Notes under the pieces: model-generated
The model's input: the letters and a program-made list of their open reading frames with translations, nothing else
Databases searched by the model: none
What the model was told of the DNA's origin: nothing
Position numbers and translations under genes: made by a program
Shown here: positions 27,706 to 35,848 of the stretch, piece by piece
Layout: each line of letters opens with the position of its first letter
Position numbering within the stretch: the first letter of the stretch is position 1
Assembly (NCBI GenBank): GCA_937920635.1
Contig: CAKZUE010000060.1
Span: forward strand, 1-45,659
Length of the DNA: 45,659 nt
Source of the DNA: an uncultured Bryobacteraceae bacterium
Lineage (GTDB): Bacteria > Acidobacteriota > Terriglobia > Bryobacterales > Bryobacteraceae
Direction: 5' to 3'

Positions 27706-28586
27706 GACATTTTGTTTCGCTCATCGCCGTTGCCTGCGCCGGCGTCCTGCTCTTCGGGCAGGGCGCCGCGCAGCCGCCCCGCAAGCTGCGCGTGCTGGCC
27801 ATTGGCGCGCACCCTGATGACTGCGACATCAAGTTCGGCGGCACAGCCGCCAAACTGGCGCGCGCCGGGCACGCCGTGAAGTTTCTGTCGGTGACCAACG
27901 GCGACGCCGGGCACCAGACGATGGGCGGCGGCGCGCTGGCCAAGCGCCGGTTTCTGGAGACGCAGGAGTCGGCGCGGCGGCTCGGCATCGCCGAGTATGA
28001 AGTGCTCGACAACCACGACGGCGAACTGATGCCGACGCTGGAAGTGCGGCGGCAGATCATCCGCGCCATCCGCAGGTGGCAGGCGGATATCGTGATCGGT
28101 CCGCGCACCAACGACTATCATCCCGATCACCGCTACACGGGCGTGCTGATCCAGGACGCCGCCTACATGGTGATCGTGCCGAACATCGTTGCCGACACGC
28201 CGGCGCTGGAGCGCAATCCGGTGTTCCTGTATTACCAGGACAATTTCCAGAAGCCTGCGCCGTTCCGCCCCGACGTGGTGGTGCCGATCGACGACGTGTT
28301 CGACGTGAAGATCAGCGCGCTGGACGCCCACGTCTCGCAGTTCTACGAGTGGCTGCCGTGGACGGACCGGCAGTTGGACAAGGTTCCCAAAGATCCCAAA
28401 GAGCGCCGGGCGATGCTGGCCAAGATGCGCGTGCAGCCCATCAGCGAGCAGGTGCGCCAGGTGTTGGTGGAAGAGCTCGGCGCGGAAGCCGCGGCGAAGG
28501 TGCAGCATGTCGAGTCGTTCGAGCTGTGCGAGTACGGGCGGCGCCCGAAGATCGACGAACTGCGCGCAATGTTTCCACTGAAGTGA
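27702..28586 (+). CDS. Secreted PIG-L/LmbE-family deacetylase
   Basis: A 294-residue zinc deacetylase. A signal peptide covers about residues 1-22. The zinc motif AHPDD is at 36-40 with His37 and Asp40 as ligands and Asp39 as likely base; the third ligand is in NDYHPDHRYTG near 136. Family members remove acetyl groups from GlcNAc-type substrates. The gene overlaps both neighbours (ATGA upstream, GTGA with selA downstream). That placement beside a Tat oxidoreductase fits amino-sugar breakdown, while the tie with selA is unexplained. Confidence 0.88.
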   Translation: MRHFVSLIAVACAGVLLFGQGAAQPPRKLRVLAIGAHPDDCDIKFGGTAAKLARAGHAVKFLSVTNGDAGHQTMGGGALAKRRFLETQESARRLGIAEYEVLDNHDGELMPTLEVRRQIIRAIRRWQADIVIGPRTNDYHPDHRYTGVLIQDAAYMVIVPNIVADTPALERNPVFLYYQDNFQKPAPFRPDVVVPIDDVFDVKISALDAHVSQFYEWLPWTDRQLDKVPKDPKERRAMLAKMRVQPISEQVRQVLVEELGAEAAAKVQHVESFELCEYGRRPKIDELRAMFPLK

Positions 28587-29896
28587 CGCGCCAGGACCAG
28601 TTGCGCCTGCTGCCGGGCGTGGACGAGCTCGCCCGTTCGATCCAGTTGCCGCTGCCGCACGGGCTTGTGGTCAACGAAGCGCGCGCGGTGCTGGAAGAGT
28701 GCCGGCGGCTGATCCAGCGGGGAGAGACGCTGGCGGAAGAGCCGCGGGCAGCGTTGGAGCGGCGCCTGCGGGCGTTGCTCGAGCCGTCGCTGCGGCGCGT
28801 GATCAACGCCACGGGCGTCATTCTGCACACGAACCTGGGGCGCGCGCCGCTGCCGGACTTCCCTTCTCCATCGGGCTACTCGAATCTCGAATACGACCTC
28901 GAGAGCGGGCGGCGCGGCAAGCGCGACGTCCACGCGGCGCCGTTGCTGGAACGGCTGTTAGGCGCGCCCGGCATCGTGGTCAACAACAATGCGGCGGCGG
29001 TGTTTCTGGCGCTCCATGAACTCGCCGCGGGAGGAGAGGTGATCGTCAGCCGGGGCGAGTTGATCGAGATCGGCGACGGCTTTCGCATTCCGGAGATCAT
29101 GGCGCGCAGCGGCGCGCGGCTGGTGGAAGTGGGCACGACCAACCGCACGCGGATCGAAGACTACCGCCACGCCATCGGGCCGGACACGCGGCTGCTGCTG
29201 CGCGTGCATCCGTCGAATTTCGTGATTCAGGGATTCACGGGGCGCCCGTCGATCGAAGAGCTGTGCCTGCTGGGGCGCGAGCGCGGCATCCCCGTGTACG
29301 AGGACCTGGGCAGCGGGTGCTTGGTGGATCTGGCTGCCCACGGGGTTCATGAGCCGCTGCCGCAGGCCAGCCTGCGCGCAGGGGCTAGCCTGGTCTCGTT
29401 TTCGGGCGACAAGTTGCTGGGCGGACCGCAGGCGGGGATTCTGGCGGGCAAGCACGAGATCGTGCAGCGGCTGCGGCGGAATCCGATGTTCCGGGCGCTG
29501 CGCGTGGACAAGCTGGTCTATTCGGCGCTGGAGACCGCCTTGCGGCTGACGCTGCTCGAAAAGTGGGATGAGCTGCCGGTGCTGCGCATGATCCGGCTTT
29601 CGCCCGATGAGATCGCAGAGCGCGCGCGGCGGCTGGCTGGCGAGATCAACGCCTCCGGCAGGCTGCACGCGGAATTGATGCGCGGCGAATCGCTGCTCGG
29701 TGGAGGATCAACACCGGGACAGGCGTTGCCGACATGCCTGCTGGCAGTGACGCCGGATGCAGCGCAACTGGAGCGGAAGCTGCGCGCTTGTTCACCGCCG
29801 GTGATCGCGCGGATCGACGAAGAGCGGCTGCTCGTGGATTTACGGACGGTGGATCCGGGCGACGACGGGACGGTGCTTTCCGCGCTGCTGTCGTGA
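28583..29896 (+). CDS. selA: L-seryl-tRNA(Sec) selenium transferase
   Basis: A 437-residue fold-type I PLP enzyme that turns Ser-tRNA(Sec) into Sec-tRNA(Sec). The N-terminal domain has LRLLPGVDELARS. RRVINATGVILHTNLGRAPL and VNNNAAAVFL are true SelA motifs, and the PLP Lys is Lys277 in SFSGDKLLGGPQAG. The GTG start overlaps the stop of the PIG-L gene (GTGA) and gives the normal N-terminus. selB, selC and selD are not in the window, and no in-frame TGA with SECIS-like context was noted. SelA-like enzymes of other function exist (for example DgaE), but these motifs fit SelA better. Confidence 0.85.
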   Translation: MTRQDQLRLLPGVDELARSIQLPLPHGLVVNEARAVLEECRRLIQRGETLAEEPRAALERRLRALLEPSLRRVINATGVILHTNLGRAPLPDFPSPSGYSNLEYDLESGRRGKRDVHAAPLLERLLGAPGIVVNNNAAAVFLALHELAAGGEVIVSRGELIEIGDGFRIPEIMARSGARLVEVGTTNRTRIEDYRHAIGPDTRLLLRVHPSNFVIQGFTGRPSIEELCLLGRERGIPVYEDLGSGCLVDLAAHGVHEPLPQASLRAGASLVSFSGDKLLGGPQAGILAGKHEIVQRLRRNPMFRALRVDKLVYSALETALRLTLLEKWDELPVLRMIRLSPDEIAERARRLAGEINASGRLHAELMRGESLLGGGSTPGQALPTCLLAVTPDAAQLERKLRACSPPVIARIDEERLLVDLRTVDPGDDGTVLSALLS

Positions 29897-30003
29897 GGAG
29901 GCCGATGTGAACCGGGAAGTCCCCGGCTGAAGCGCGGGGGGAAGCCCTTCATTCAGAGTGCGAGGGGAACACGGGTGGGGTGTAGCCCTCGCGCAAGCGC
30001 GGT

Positions 30004-30957
30004 TCATTGGGCTTGCTGCTGATGGCGCATCCACTTGGCCATGCGCCGCACGCCTTCTTCGTATGGTGTCTTCTGCAACCGGCTGAAGGCGGCAGCCAAG
30101 GCGCTGTCGTCGAGCAGGACAGGAGTCTCGCCCAGGTATTGCAGTTCCACCAGCTCGCGCAGCAGCGGGTTGAACAGCCCGCCGAGCCGCAGCATCCAGC
30201 GCCCTGTGGCGAGCACGCGCGGAGCGCATCCGATTTCCTTTGCCGCCAGCTCCGCAAACTGCCTGCCTGAGATTGCGCCTGGTCCGGCGAAGTTCCACCG
30301 CCTGCCGAAGCACTCAGGGCGGTCTAGCAATTCCACGATGACGCGCGCCGCATCCGGCATGAACACGAATTCGTGCGGCGCATCCGGGTCGCCCAACCAG
30401 CGCGCCGGCTTGCCCGCCAGCAGCGATTCCAGCATCATGTGCGCGAGGCTGTTGACGGCGTACGGTCCGTAGAAATCGGGCAGGTGCAGGACGAGCGTCT
30501 CGAACTCGCCCGGCTGATGCGCGCCAATGGCCAGGTCTTCCTGCTCCTTGCGGAACCGCCCTTTTCTCGACTCCGGCTGGCGCGGGTGCTCCTCGCTGAC
30601 TCTGGCCGCGCGCGGATGCCCGTAGGAATAGACGCTGGAGACGACGATCATGCGCTTTACGCCAGCCCGCCGCGCGGCGTTGAGTGCGGCGCGCATGAGC
30701 ACGGGGTGGCGGTTGAATTGCGGATAGGGGAGTCCCACGCAGTATATGGCTTGCTCGGCCCCCTGGAGCGCCTGCGCGGCCGAATCCTCCTGCGCAAGAT
30801 CGGCCGGGCGGATTTCGGCGCGCCCGCTGAACAGACTCTCCAGCTTCTCGCGGTCGCGTCCGAGTGCCAAAGGCTGCGGGCTGCGCTTCTCCAGCTCATC
30901 CATCACCGCCCTGCCGATAGCGCCTGCAGCCCCAAGAATGGCAGTGTTTGACGGCAT
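30004..30957 (-). CDS. NAD-dependent epimerase/dehydratase-like protein
   Basis: A 317-residue Rossmann-fold protein of the extended or atypical SDR type. The nucleotide loop GAAGAIGR is at 8-15. MIVVSSVYSYG keeps the catalytic-site Ser and Tyr region, though the usual YxxxK is not clear. Later blocks (DFYGPYAVNSL, HEFVFMPDAARVI, WNFAGPGAISG) match NAD-dependent epimerase-like and NmrA-like proteins. The ATG at 30957 follows a GGGAGG site. It is the last gene of the minus-strand operon headed by a photolyase. The substrate is unknown. Confidence 0.78.
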   Translation of the reverse strand: MPSNTAILGAAGAIGRAVMDELEKRSPQPLALGRDREKLESLFSGRAEIRPADLAQEDSAAQALQGAEQAIYCVGLPYPQFNRHPVLMRAALNAARRAGVKRMIVVSSVYSYGHPRAARVSEEHPRQPESRKGRFRKEQEDLAIGAHQPGEFETLVLHLPDFYGPYAVNSLAHMMLESLLAGKPARWLGDPDAPHEFVFMPDAARVIVELLDRPECFGRRWNFAGPGAISGRQFAELAAKEIGCAPRVLATGRWMLRLGGLFNPLLRELVELQYLGETPVLLDDSALAAAFSRLQKTPYEEGVRRMAKWMRHQQQAQ

Positions 30958-30998
30958 CCTGTCCTCCCTTTCCATCCAGCTCAACGCCAGCGCAGGAA

Positions 30999-31889
30999 TC
31001 AGTTCCTGTGCAGTTCTTCGAGATGCCGCTGGAGGAATTCTTCCATGTGCTGGGGCGCACGGCCGGAGAGGCGCTCGACGTCGCGCGTGACCAGATCCAT
31101 GCAGCCTGCGCCGATGGCGCGGTCAAAGCTCACCCACAATTCGGCAAGTTTCGGATCCATGCCGCCGGCTTCCAGTTCTTCGCGCCATGCGTCGGCATCC
31201 ACCGGCTCGTATGTGACAGGCCGGCCGGCGAGCCGCGAGGCGATGTCGGCCAGATCAGCAAAGCTCAGCGCCTCGGGGCCGGAGATCTCATACGAGCAGC
31301 GGGTCTCGCCGCGCAGCAGGGCTCCGGCGGCGGCGCGCGCGCAGTCCTCGCGGGTGACATAAGCGGCGCGCCCGTCTCCGGCGGCGGCTTTCAGTCTGCC
31401 GGAGCGCACCGCGCCGGGCAGGCTGAACAGCAGGCTCTCGGCGTAAATGTTGTTCCGCAGAAACGTATACTCGACGCGGATTTCGCGCAGCAGATTTTCC
31501 GTTTCGTAGTGATCCCTGGCCAGCGTGACGGGAGAGGACGGGTACGGGAAAGTGAGCGAGGTATAGACGATGTGCTCGACGCCGGCCTCGACGGCGGCGC
31601 GAATCGCCCGCTCATGCTGCTCGAACCGCTTGCCCGGGCCTTCCAGCGTATTTGTGCTGACCAGCAGCATCTGCCGCGCGCCGCGGAACACGTCGGCCAA
31701 ATCTTCGGCGGACTGCGTGAAATCGGCCTGACGCACCGTGACGCCGCGTGCGGTCAGATCGTAGAGCCGCTCCGGGCTTCGGGTGGTGGTGATGAGCGGA
31801 CCGGCGCCCTGCTCGAGAAGAAGTTCCAGGACGCGCCGCGCCAGTTGGCCGCTGCCTCCCGTGACGAGAATGGCTTCGTTTTGCGGCAT
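30999..31889 (-). CDS. NmrA-like NAD(P)-binding protein
   Basis: A 296-residue atypical short-chain dehydrogenase of the NmrA/QOR2 type. The loop VTGGSGQLARRV is at about 8-19. ILVTGGSG, LVSTNTLEGPGKRFEQH and YTSLTFPYPSSPVTLARDHYE follow the layout of quinone oxidoreductase 2 and NmrA sensors. These proteins bind NADP(H) and either reduce quinones or sense redox state. The ATG at 31889 lacks a clear ribosome site. It is 53 bases after the SDR gene and 41 bases before the epimerase-like gene, on the same strand. Confidence 0.78.
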   Translation of the reverse strand: MPQNEAILVTGGSGQLARRVLELLLEQGAGPLITTTRSPERLYDLTARGVTVRQADFTQSAEDLADVFRGARQMLLVSTNTLEGPGKRFEQHERAIRAAVEAGVEHIVYTSLTFPYPSSPVTLARDHYETENLLREIRVEYTFLRNNIYAESLLFSLPGAVRSGRLKAAAGDGRAAYVTREDCARAAAGALLRGETRCSYEISGPEALSFADLADIASRLAGRPVTYEPVDADAWREELEAGGMDPKLAELWVSFDRAIGAGCMDLVTRDVERLSGRAPQHMEEFLQRHLEELHRN

Positions 31890-31942
31890 AGGGTGAGGTG
31901 TCTTCTTATTGTCGCCGAATCGCGCCAGCCGGGCGGCGCCGC

Positions 31943-32683
31943 TCATCTCGGGCGGACGGATGACAGCCCGCCGTCCACGCCGAAGATCTGGCCCGTGATC
32001 CAGTTGTTTTCCGGATCGAGCAGCCACGCCATGGCGGAAGCGATGTCTTCGGGACGTCCGATGCGTCCGAGCGCGTGCATGGCTTCGCTGGCTTTGCGGG
32101 AAGCCTCATTGCCGGTGATGCGCGCCGTCAGCGGTGTTTCCGTGAGTCCAGGCGCGACGCAGTTAACGCGGATGCCGCGCGCCGCGTAGCTGGCGGCGGC
32201 GGACAGCGTCAGACCGATGATGCCCGCTTTGGCTGCGGCGATCGCTTCGTGGTTGGCCAGCCCGACGCGGGCAGCGGCGCTCGAGACCAGAACGATCGAG
32301 CCGCCCGTGTTCATCATGGCTTTGGCCGCGGCGCGCACGGTAGCGAAGGCGGCGTCGAGGTTGGCCGCCATGGTGGCGCGGTACTCGGCTTCCGTGGTGA
32401 GGTGAGCGGGCTTCAACAGGAGAGAACCAGAACAAAGCGTCACGCCGTCCAGCCTCCCGTGGCGGGCGGCCGCCTGCTGCACCGCCTGTTCAACGCTTTC
32501 GAACGAGGCGGCATCGAAGGCGATGCCCGCTTCGCCGAGCTCGGCGGCCACAGCGGCCAATCTTTCCGCGTTGCGTCCGGCGGGAATGACAGTGCCGCCC
32601 GCGGCGCGAATGCGGCGGGCGAGCGCGCCGCCCATGCCGCCCGTGGCGCCCAGAATCAACGTGACCGTTCCTTGCAATGCCAT
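31943..32683 (-). CDS. Short-chain dehydrogenase-like protein lacking the catalytic Tyr
   Basis: A 246-residue classical-looking SDR. The loop GATGGMGG is at 12-19, Ser134-Ser135 and Lys152 are present, and RVNCVAPGL and the GxxxVDGG tail are normal. At the place of the catalytic Tyr (four before Lys152) there is Ile148, in HEAIAAAKAG. It may therefore not catalyse the usual reaction. I recall this HEAIAAAKAG form in SDR genes near iron-sulfur photolyases. The ATG at 32683 overlaps the photolyase stop (TAATG) with a GGGAGG site ten bases upstream; a second ATG at 32692 is too close to that site. Confidence 0.8.
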   Translation of the reverse strand: MALQGTVTLILGATGGMGGALARRIRAAGGTVIPAGRNAERLAAVAAELGEAGIAFDAASFESVEQAVQQAAARHGRLDGVTLCSGSLLLKPAHLTTEAEYRATMAANLDAAFATVRAAAKAMMNTGGSIVLVSSAAARVGLANHEAIAAAKAGIIGLTLSAAASYAARGIRVNCVAPGLTETPLTARITGNEASRKASEAMHALGRIGRPEDIASAMAWLLDPENNWITGQIFGVDGGLSSVRPR

Positions 32684-34221
32684 TAACTGCATACCTCCCG
32701 AATCAGCCGCTCCGCCTGCTGCCGGATCGCCCGCCTGTCTGGCTGGGAGATGCGCACGAGATTGCGCAACTGCATTTCCATGCGCGGCACGCGGCGGAGT
32801 TTTTCTTCATTTCGCATCAGAAAATCCCAGTACAACGTAGTAAATGGACACGCGTTTTCGCCGACAGACTGCGCGGGATCATAGCGGCAACCGCGGCAGT
32901 AATTGCTCATGCGCGAGATATATTTCCCGCTGGCGGCATAGGGTTTCGACGCCATGCGGCCGCCATCGGCGAACTGGCTCATCCCAAGCACGTTCGGCAG
33001 CTCCACCCATTCGACGGCGTCCACGTAGATGGCGAGATACCATTCATGGATCTGCCGGGGCTCGACGCCCGCCAGCAGCGCGAACAGCCCGGTGACCATC
33101 AGACGCTGGATGTGGTGCGCATAGCCGTATTCGAGGGTCTGGCCGACAGCCTCGCGCAGGCAGCGCATCTCAGTTTCGCCTGTCCAGTAGAAGCCCGGCA
33201 GCCCGGCGCGCGCATCCAGTTCGTTCCAGCCGAGGTAAGCGGGCATCCACAGCCAGTAGACGCCGCGGACGTACTCGCGCCAGCCGAGGATCTGGCGGAT
33301 GAAGCCTTCCACGGCGGGCAGCGGCGCAGCGCCGTTTCGCCATGCGTCTTCGGCGGCGCTGACGGCGCCGCGGGCTTCGAGCAGTTTCAGATTCATTGCC
33401 GCCGACAGCCGCGAATGGTAGAGAACGGGTTCGCCGGTCCACATGGCGTCCTGAAACCGGCCGAAAAATGGCAGGCGGTGTTCGATGAAATCACCCAGGG
33501 CATCGGCGGCCTGCTCCGGCGTCACGGGCCAGTCGAAATGGCGCAAGGAACCGGGATTATTCGGGAAGGCCTGTTCAACAAGCTGGATCACTTCCTGAGT
33601 GATGGCATCGGGGGGGAATGCTATCGGTGGGGGAATCAGGCCAGGGCCTGTCCGGGAAAAGGGCTCGCGGTTTTCCGCGTCGAAGTTCCATTTGCCGCCG
33701 GCGGGATCGCGTCCCTCCATCAGGACGCCGTGGCGGCGGCGCATTTCGCGGTAGAAGAATTCCATGCGGAGCTGTTTCCGCCCGCGCGCATGCTGCCGGA
33801 AGTCCTGGCGGCTCGCGAAGAAATGGGGATCGTCCAGCCAGACGAGCTCAACGCTTTCTTCGCGGCAGACGGACTCGATCCTGCGCTCGACGCGCCATTC
33901 GCCCGCTTCGAGCAGGACCACGCGGCGGGGGCGGTGGCGGCGGATGGCGTCCCGAAGCTCTTCCCCCAGAGAGCCGCGATTGGCAGGATCGTCGAGCCTG
34001 CGGTAGTCCACGCGCCAGCCCCGCTGCTTCAGCCACGCCGCGTGGTGGCGCATGGCGCTGAGGAACAGCGCGATGCGCGCCTTGTGCGAAGGAACGTGAG
34101 TGGATTCTTCCGCCGCCTCGGCCATCCACACCACATCTTCATCGCGGCTCGCCTGGTCCAGCAAAGGCGAGCGGCGGCTGAGCTGATCGCCGAGAATGAC
34201 GCACAGATCCCTGGTGGGCAC
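32683..34221 (-). CDS. phrB: Iron-sulfur cryptochrome/photolyase (FeS-BCP, PhrB-type (6-4) photolyase)
   Basis: A 512-residue deoxyribodipyrimidine photolyase-related protein. The N-terminal domain opens with CVILGDQLS, as in bacterial (6-4) photolyases. Cys354, Cys442, Cys445 and Cys458 have the spacing 88, 3 and 13, the same as the four cluster Cys of Agrobacterium PhrB (350, 438, 441, 454, from memory). YCRGCRYDPAQ, NACPFTTLYWDF and WREYVRGVYW fit the FAD and cluster region. The family repairs (6-4) photoproducts with light, using FAD, a lumazine antenna and a [4Fe-4S] cluster. The GTG start gives the typical length; an ATG at 34287 would leave only seven bases to the divergent gene. Confidence 0.9.
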   Translation of the reverse strand: MPTRDLCVILGDQLSRRSPLLDQASRDEDVVWMAEAAEESTHVPSHKARIALFLSAMRHHAAWLKQRGWRVDYRRLDDPANRGSLGEELRDAIRRHRPRRVVLLEAGEWRVERRIESVCREESVELVWLDDPHFFASRQDFRQHARGRKQLRMEFFYREMRRRHGVLMEGRDPAGGKWNFDAENREPFSRTGPGLIPPPIAFPPDAITQEVIQLVEQAFPNNPGSLRHFDWPVTPEQAADALGDFIEHRLPFFGRFQDAMWTGEPVLYHSRLSAAMNLKLLEARGAVSAAEDAWRNGAAPLPAVEGFIRQILGWREYVRGVYWLWMPAYLGWNELDARAGLPGFYWTGETEMRCLREAVGQTLEYGYAHHIQRLMVTGLFALLAGVEPRQIHEWYLAIYVDAVEWVELPNVLGMSQFADGGRMASKPYAASGKYISRMSNYCRGCRYDPAQSVGENACPFTTLYWDFLMRNEEKLRRVPRMEMQLRNLVRISQPDRRAIRQQAERLIREVCS

Positions 34222-34281
34222 CGCTTTTGAGGATGCCCGCGCGGCGGGGATTGTTCCAGAAATTCCGCCCTGCGCCTCGGA

Positions 34282-34287
34282 TACCAT
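34282..34287 (+). promoter_or_regulatory. -10-like box, leaderless layout (beta-lactamase-like)
   Basis: TACCAT at 34282-34287 lies seven bases (CAAAAAC) before the ATG at 34295, without a ribosome site. It has 4/6 of the -10 consensus, and the spacing matches that at 5855-5847. Confidence 0.35.
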
Positions 34288-34294
34288 CAAAAAC

Positions 34295-35848
34295 ATGCAC
34301 AGCACCCGCCGAATGCTTCTTCTTGCATGGCTGCCGCTGCTGCTGACGGCGCAGCCGGACCTGGACTCCGTTGCCGCACAGGCGATGAAGGAATTCGAAG
34401 TGCCGGGCATGGCGGTCCTGGTGGTAAAAGATGGCCGCATCGTGGCAAGCCGCGGTTACGGCGTGCGCAGGCTGGGCGACGCCGCGCCGGTAACGCCGCG
34501 GACAATGTTCGGCATCGCGTCGCACTCGAAGGCGTTCACGGCGGCGGCGATGGCGATGCTCGTGGAGGAAGGCAGGCTCAAGTGGGACGACCGTGTGATC
34601 GACCACCTGCCCGAGTTTCAGATGAGCGATGCGTACGTGACGCGCGAGATGCGCATCCGCGATCTGTTCACGCACCGCAGCGGGCTGGCGCTGGGCGCGG
34701 GGGACCTGATGTATTTTCCGCCGTCGGATCTGAGCCGGGCCGAGATCGTGCGGCGGCTGCGCTTCGTGCCGCTGGCGTACAGCTTCCGCGAGCGATACGC
34801 GTACGACAACATTCTGTACGTCGTTGCGGGCGAGGTGATCGCGCGCGTTTCGGGCATGGGCTGGGACGAATTCGTGAAGCGGCGGATTTTCGAGCCGCTC
34901 GGCATGAAGTCCACCGTGACCAGCATCCGGGCGCTGCCGGAATCGGGCGACGTGGCGTTTCCGCATGCGAAGGATGAAGGCACGTTGAAGCCGCTGCCGC
35001 TCGCCGACAGCGACAACTGGGGCGCGGCGGCGGGCGTGATCACGAACCTCGAAGACTTCAGCCGGTGGGTGCGCGTGCAGCTTGGAGGAGGCGAGCTGGA
35101 GGGGCGGAGGTTGTTCAGCCAGGCTCAGCAGCGCGAGATGTGGACGCCGGTTTCGATCGTGCCGTCGCGCCCGGGGGAAGGCGCGCTGGCGCAGGTTTCG
35201 CCGCAGTTTTCGGCTTACGCGCTGGGATGGAACGTCAGCGATTACCGCGGGCGGCGCACCGTGCATCACAGCGGGGGGCTGGCCGGGATGGTGACGCGGA
35301 CGGTGCTCGTGCCGGATATGCAGCTTGGGGTGGCCGTGTTCACGAACCAGGAGGCGGGGCAGGCTTTCAACGCGGTCATCTACACGGTGCTCGACCACTA
35401 CATGGGCGCGGCGCCGGCGGACTGGGTGGAGGCGCTCGCCGCCGCGCGCCGCAAGCAGGTGGAAGGGGCGGAGAAGCGGGTCAAGGAAGCAATTGCGAAA
35501 CGCGCCGCCGGCACGCGCCCCTCGCTGCCGCTGGCGTCCTATGCGGGGCGCTACCGCGATCCATGGTACGGGGACGTGCGGATCGCGGAGGAAGGCGGAC
35601 GGCTGCGCATCCGCTTTACGCATACGCCGTGGCTGGAGGGGACACTGGAACATTTCCACCACGATACGTTTATGGCGCGCTGGGACCGGCGCTGGCTGCT
35701 GGCCGACGCGTGGATCTGGTTCACGCTCAAGCCGGACGGCTCGATTGAAGAAGCGCGGATGAGCGCGGTGAGCCCGCTGACCGATTTCAGCTTCGATTTC
35801 CACGATCTGCGGCTGAAGCCGGTGGCTGCGGATGCGAAGCCTTATTGA
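34295..35848 (+). CDS. Secreted serine hydrolase, class C beta-lactamase family
   Basis: A 517-residue hydrolase. A signal peptide covers residues 1-20 (MLLLAWLPLLLTAQ). The SxxK motif is Ser76-His-Ser-Lys79 in GIASHSKAFT, the YxN motif is Tyr170-Asp-Asn172, and HHSGG stands for the third motif KTG. From about residue 400 a C-terminal beta domain of DUF3471 type (YAGRYRDPWYGDVRI) follows. Such proteins are usually D-aminopeptidases, esterases or cell-wall-related hydrolases rather than resistance enzymes. The frame is open upstream into the photolyase but the signal peptide fixes the start. It overlaps the convergent transporter by seven bases. Confidence 0.85.
   Translation: MHSTRRMLLLAWLPLLLTAQPDLDSVAAQAMKEFEVPGMAVLVVKDGRIVASRGYGVRRLGDAAPVTPRTMFGIASHSKAFTAAAMAMLVEEGRLKWDDRVIDHLPEFQMSDAYVTREMRIRDLFTHRSGLALGAGDLMYFPPSDLSRAEIVRRLRFVPLAYSFRERYAYDNILYVVAGEVIARVSGMGWDEFVKRRIFEPLGMKSTVTSIRALPESGDVAFPHAKDEGTLKPLPLADSDNWGAAAGVITNLEDFSRWVRVQLGGGELEGRRLFSQAQQREMWTPVSIVPSRPGEGALAQVSPQFSAYALGWNVSDYRGRRTVHHSGGLAGMVTRTVLVPDMQLGVAVFTNQEAGQAFNAVIYTVLDHYMGAAPADWVEALAAARRKQVEGAEKRVKEAIAKRAAGTRPSLPLASYAGRYRDPWYGDVRIAEEGGRLRIRFTHTPWLEGTLEHFHHDTFMARWDRRWLLADAWIWFTLKPDGSIEEARMSAVSPLTDFSFDFHDLRLKPVAADAKPY

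Noticed and set aside
29897-30003. A possible tRNA-Sec gene beside selA
   Set aside because: The gap starts with GGAGGCCG but there is no matching 3' acceptor arm, no proper T-arm and no TCA anticodon in a good loop.
34222-34440. N-terminal extension of the photolyase to an ATG upstream
   Set aside because: The extra residues overlap the signal peptide region of the divergent beta-lactamase-like gene and have no family match; the GTG at 34221 gives the expected length and N-terminus.
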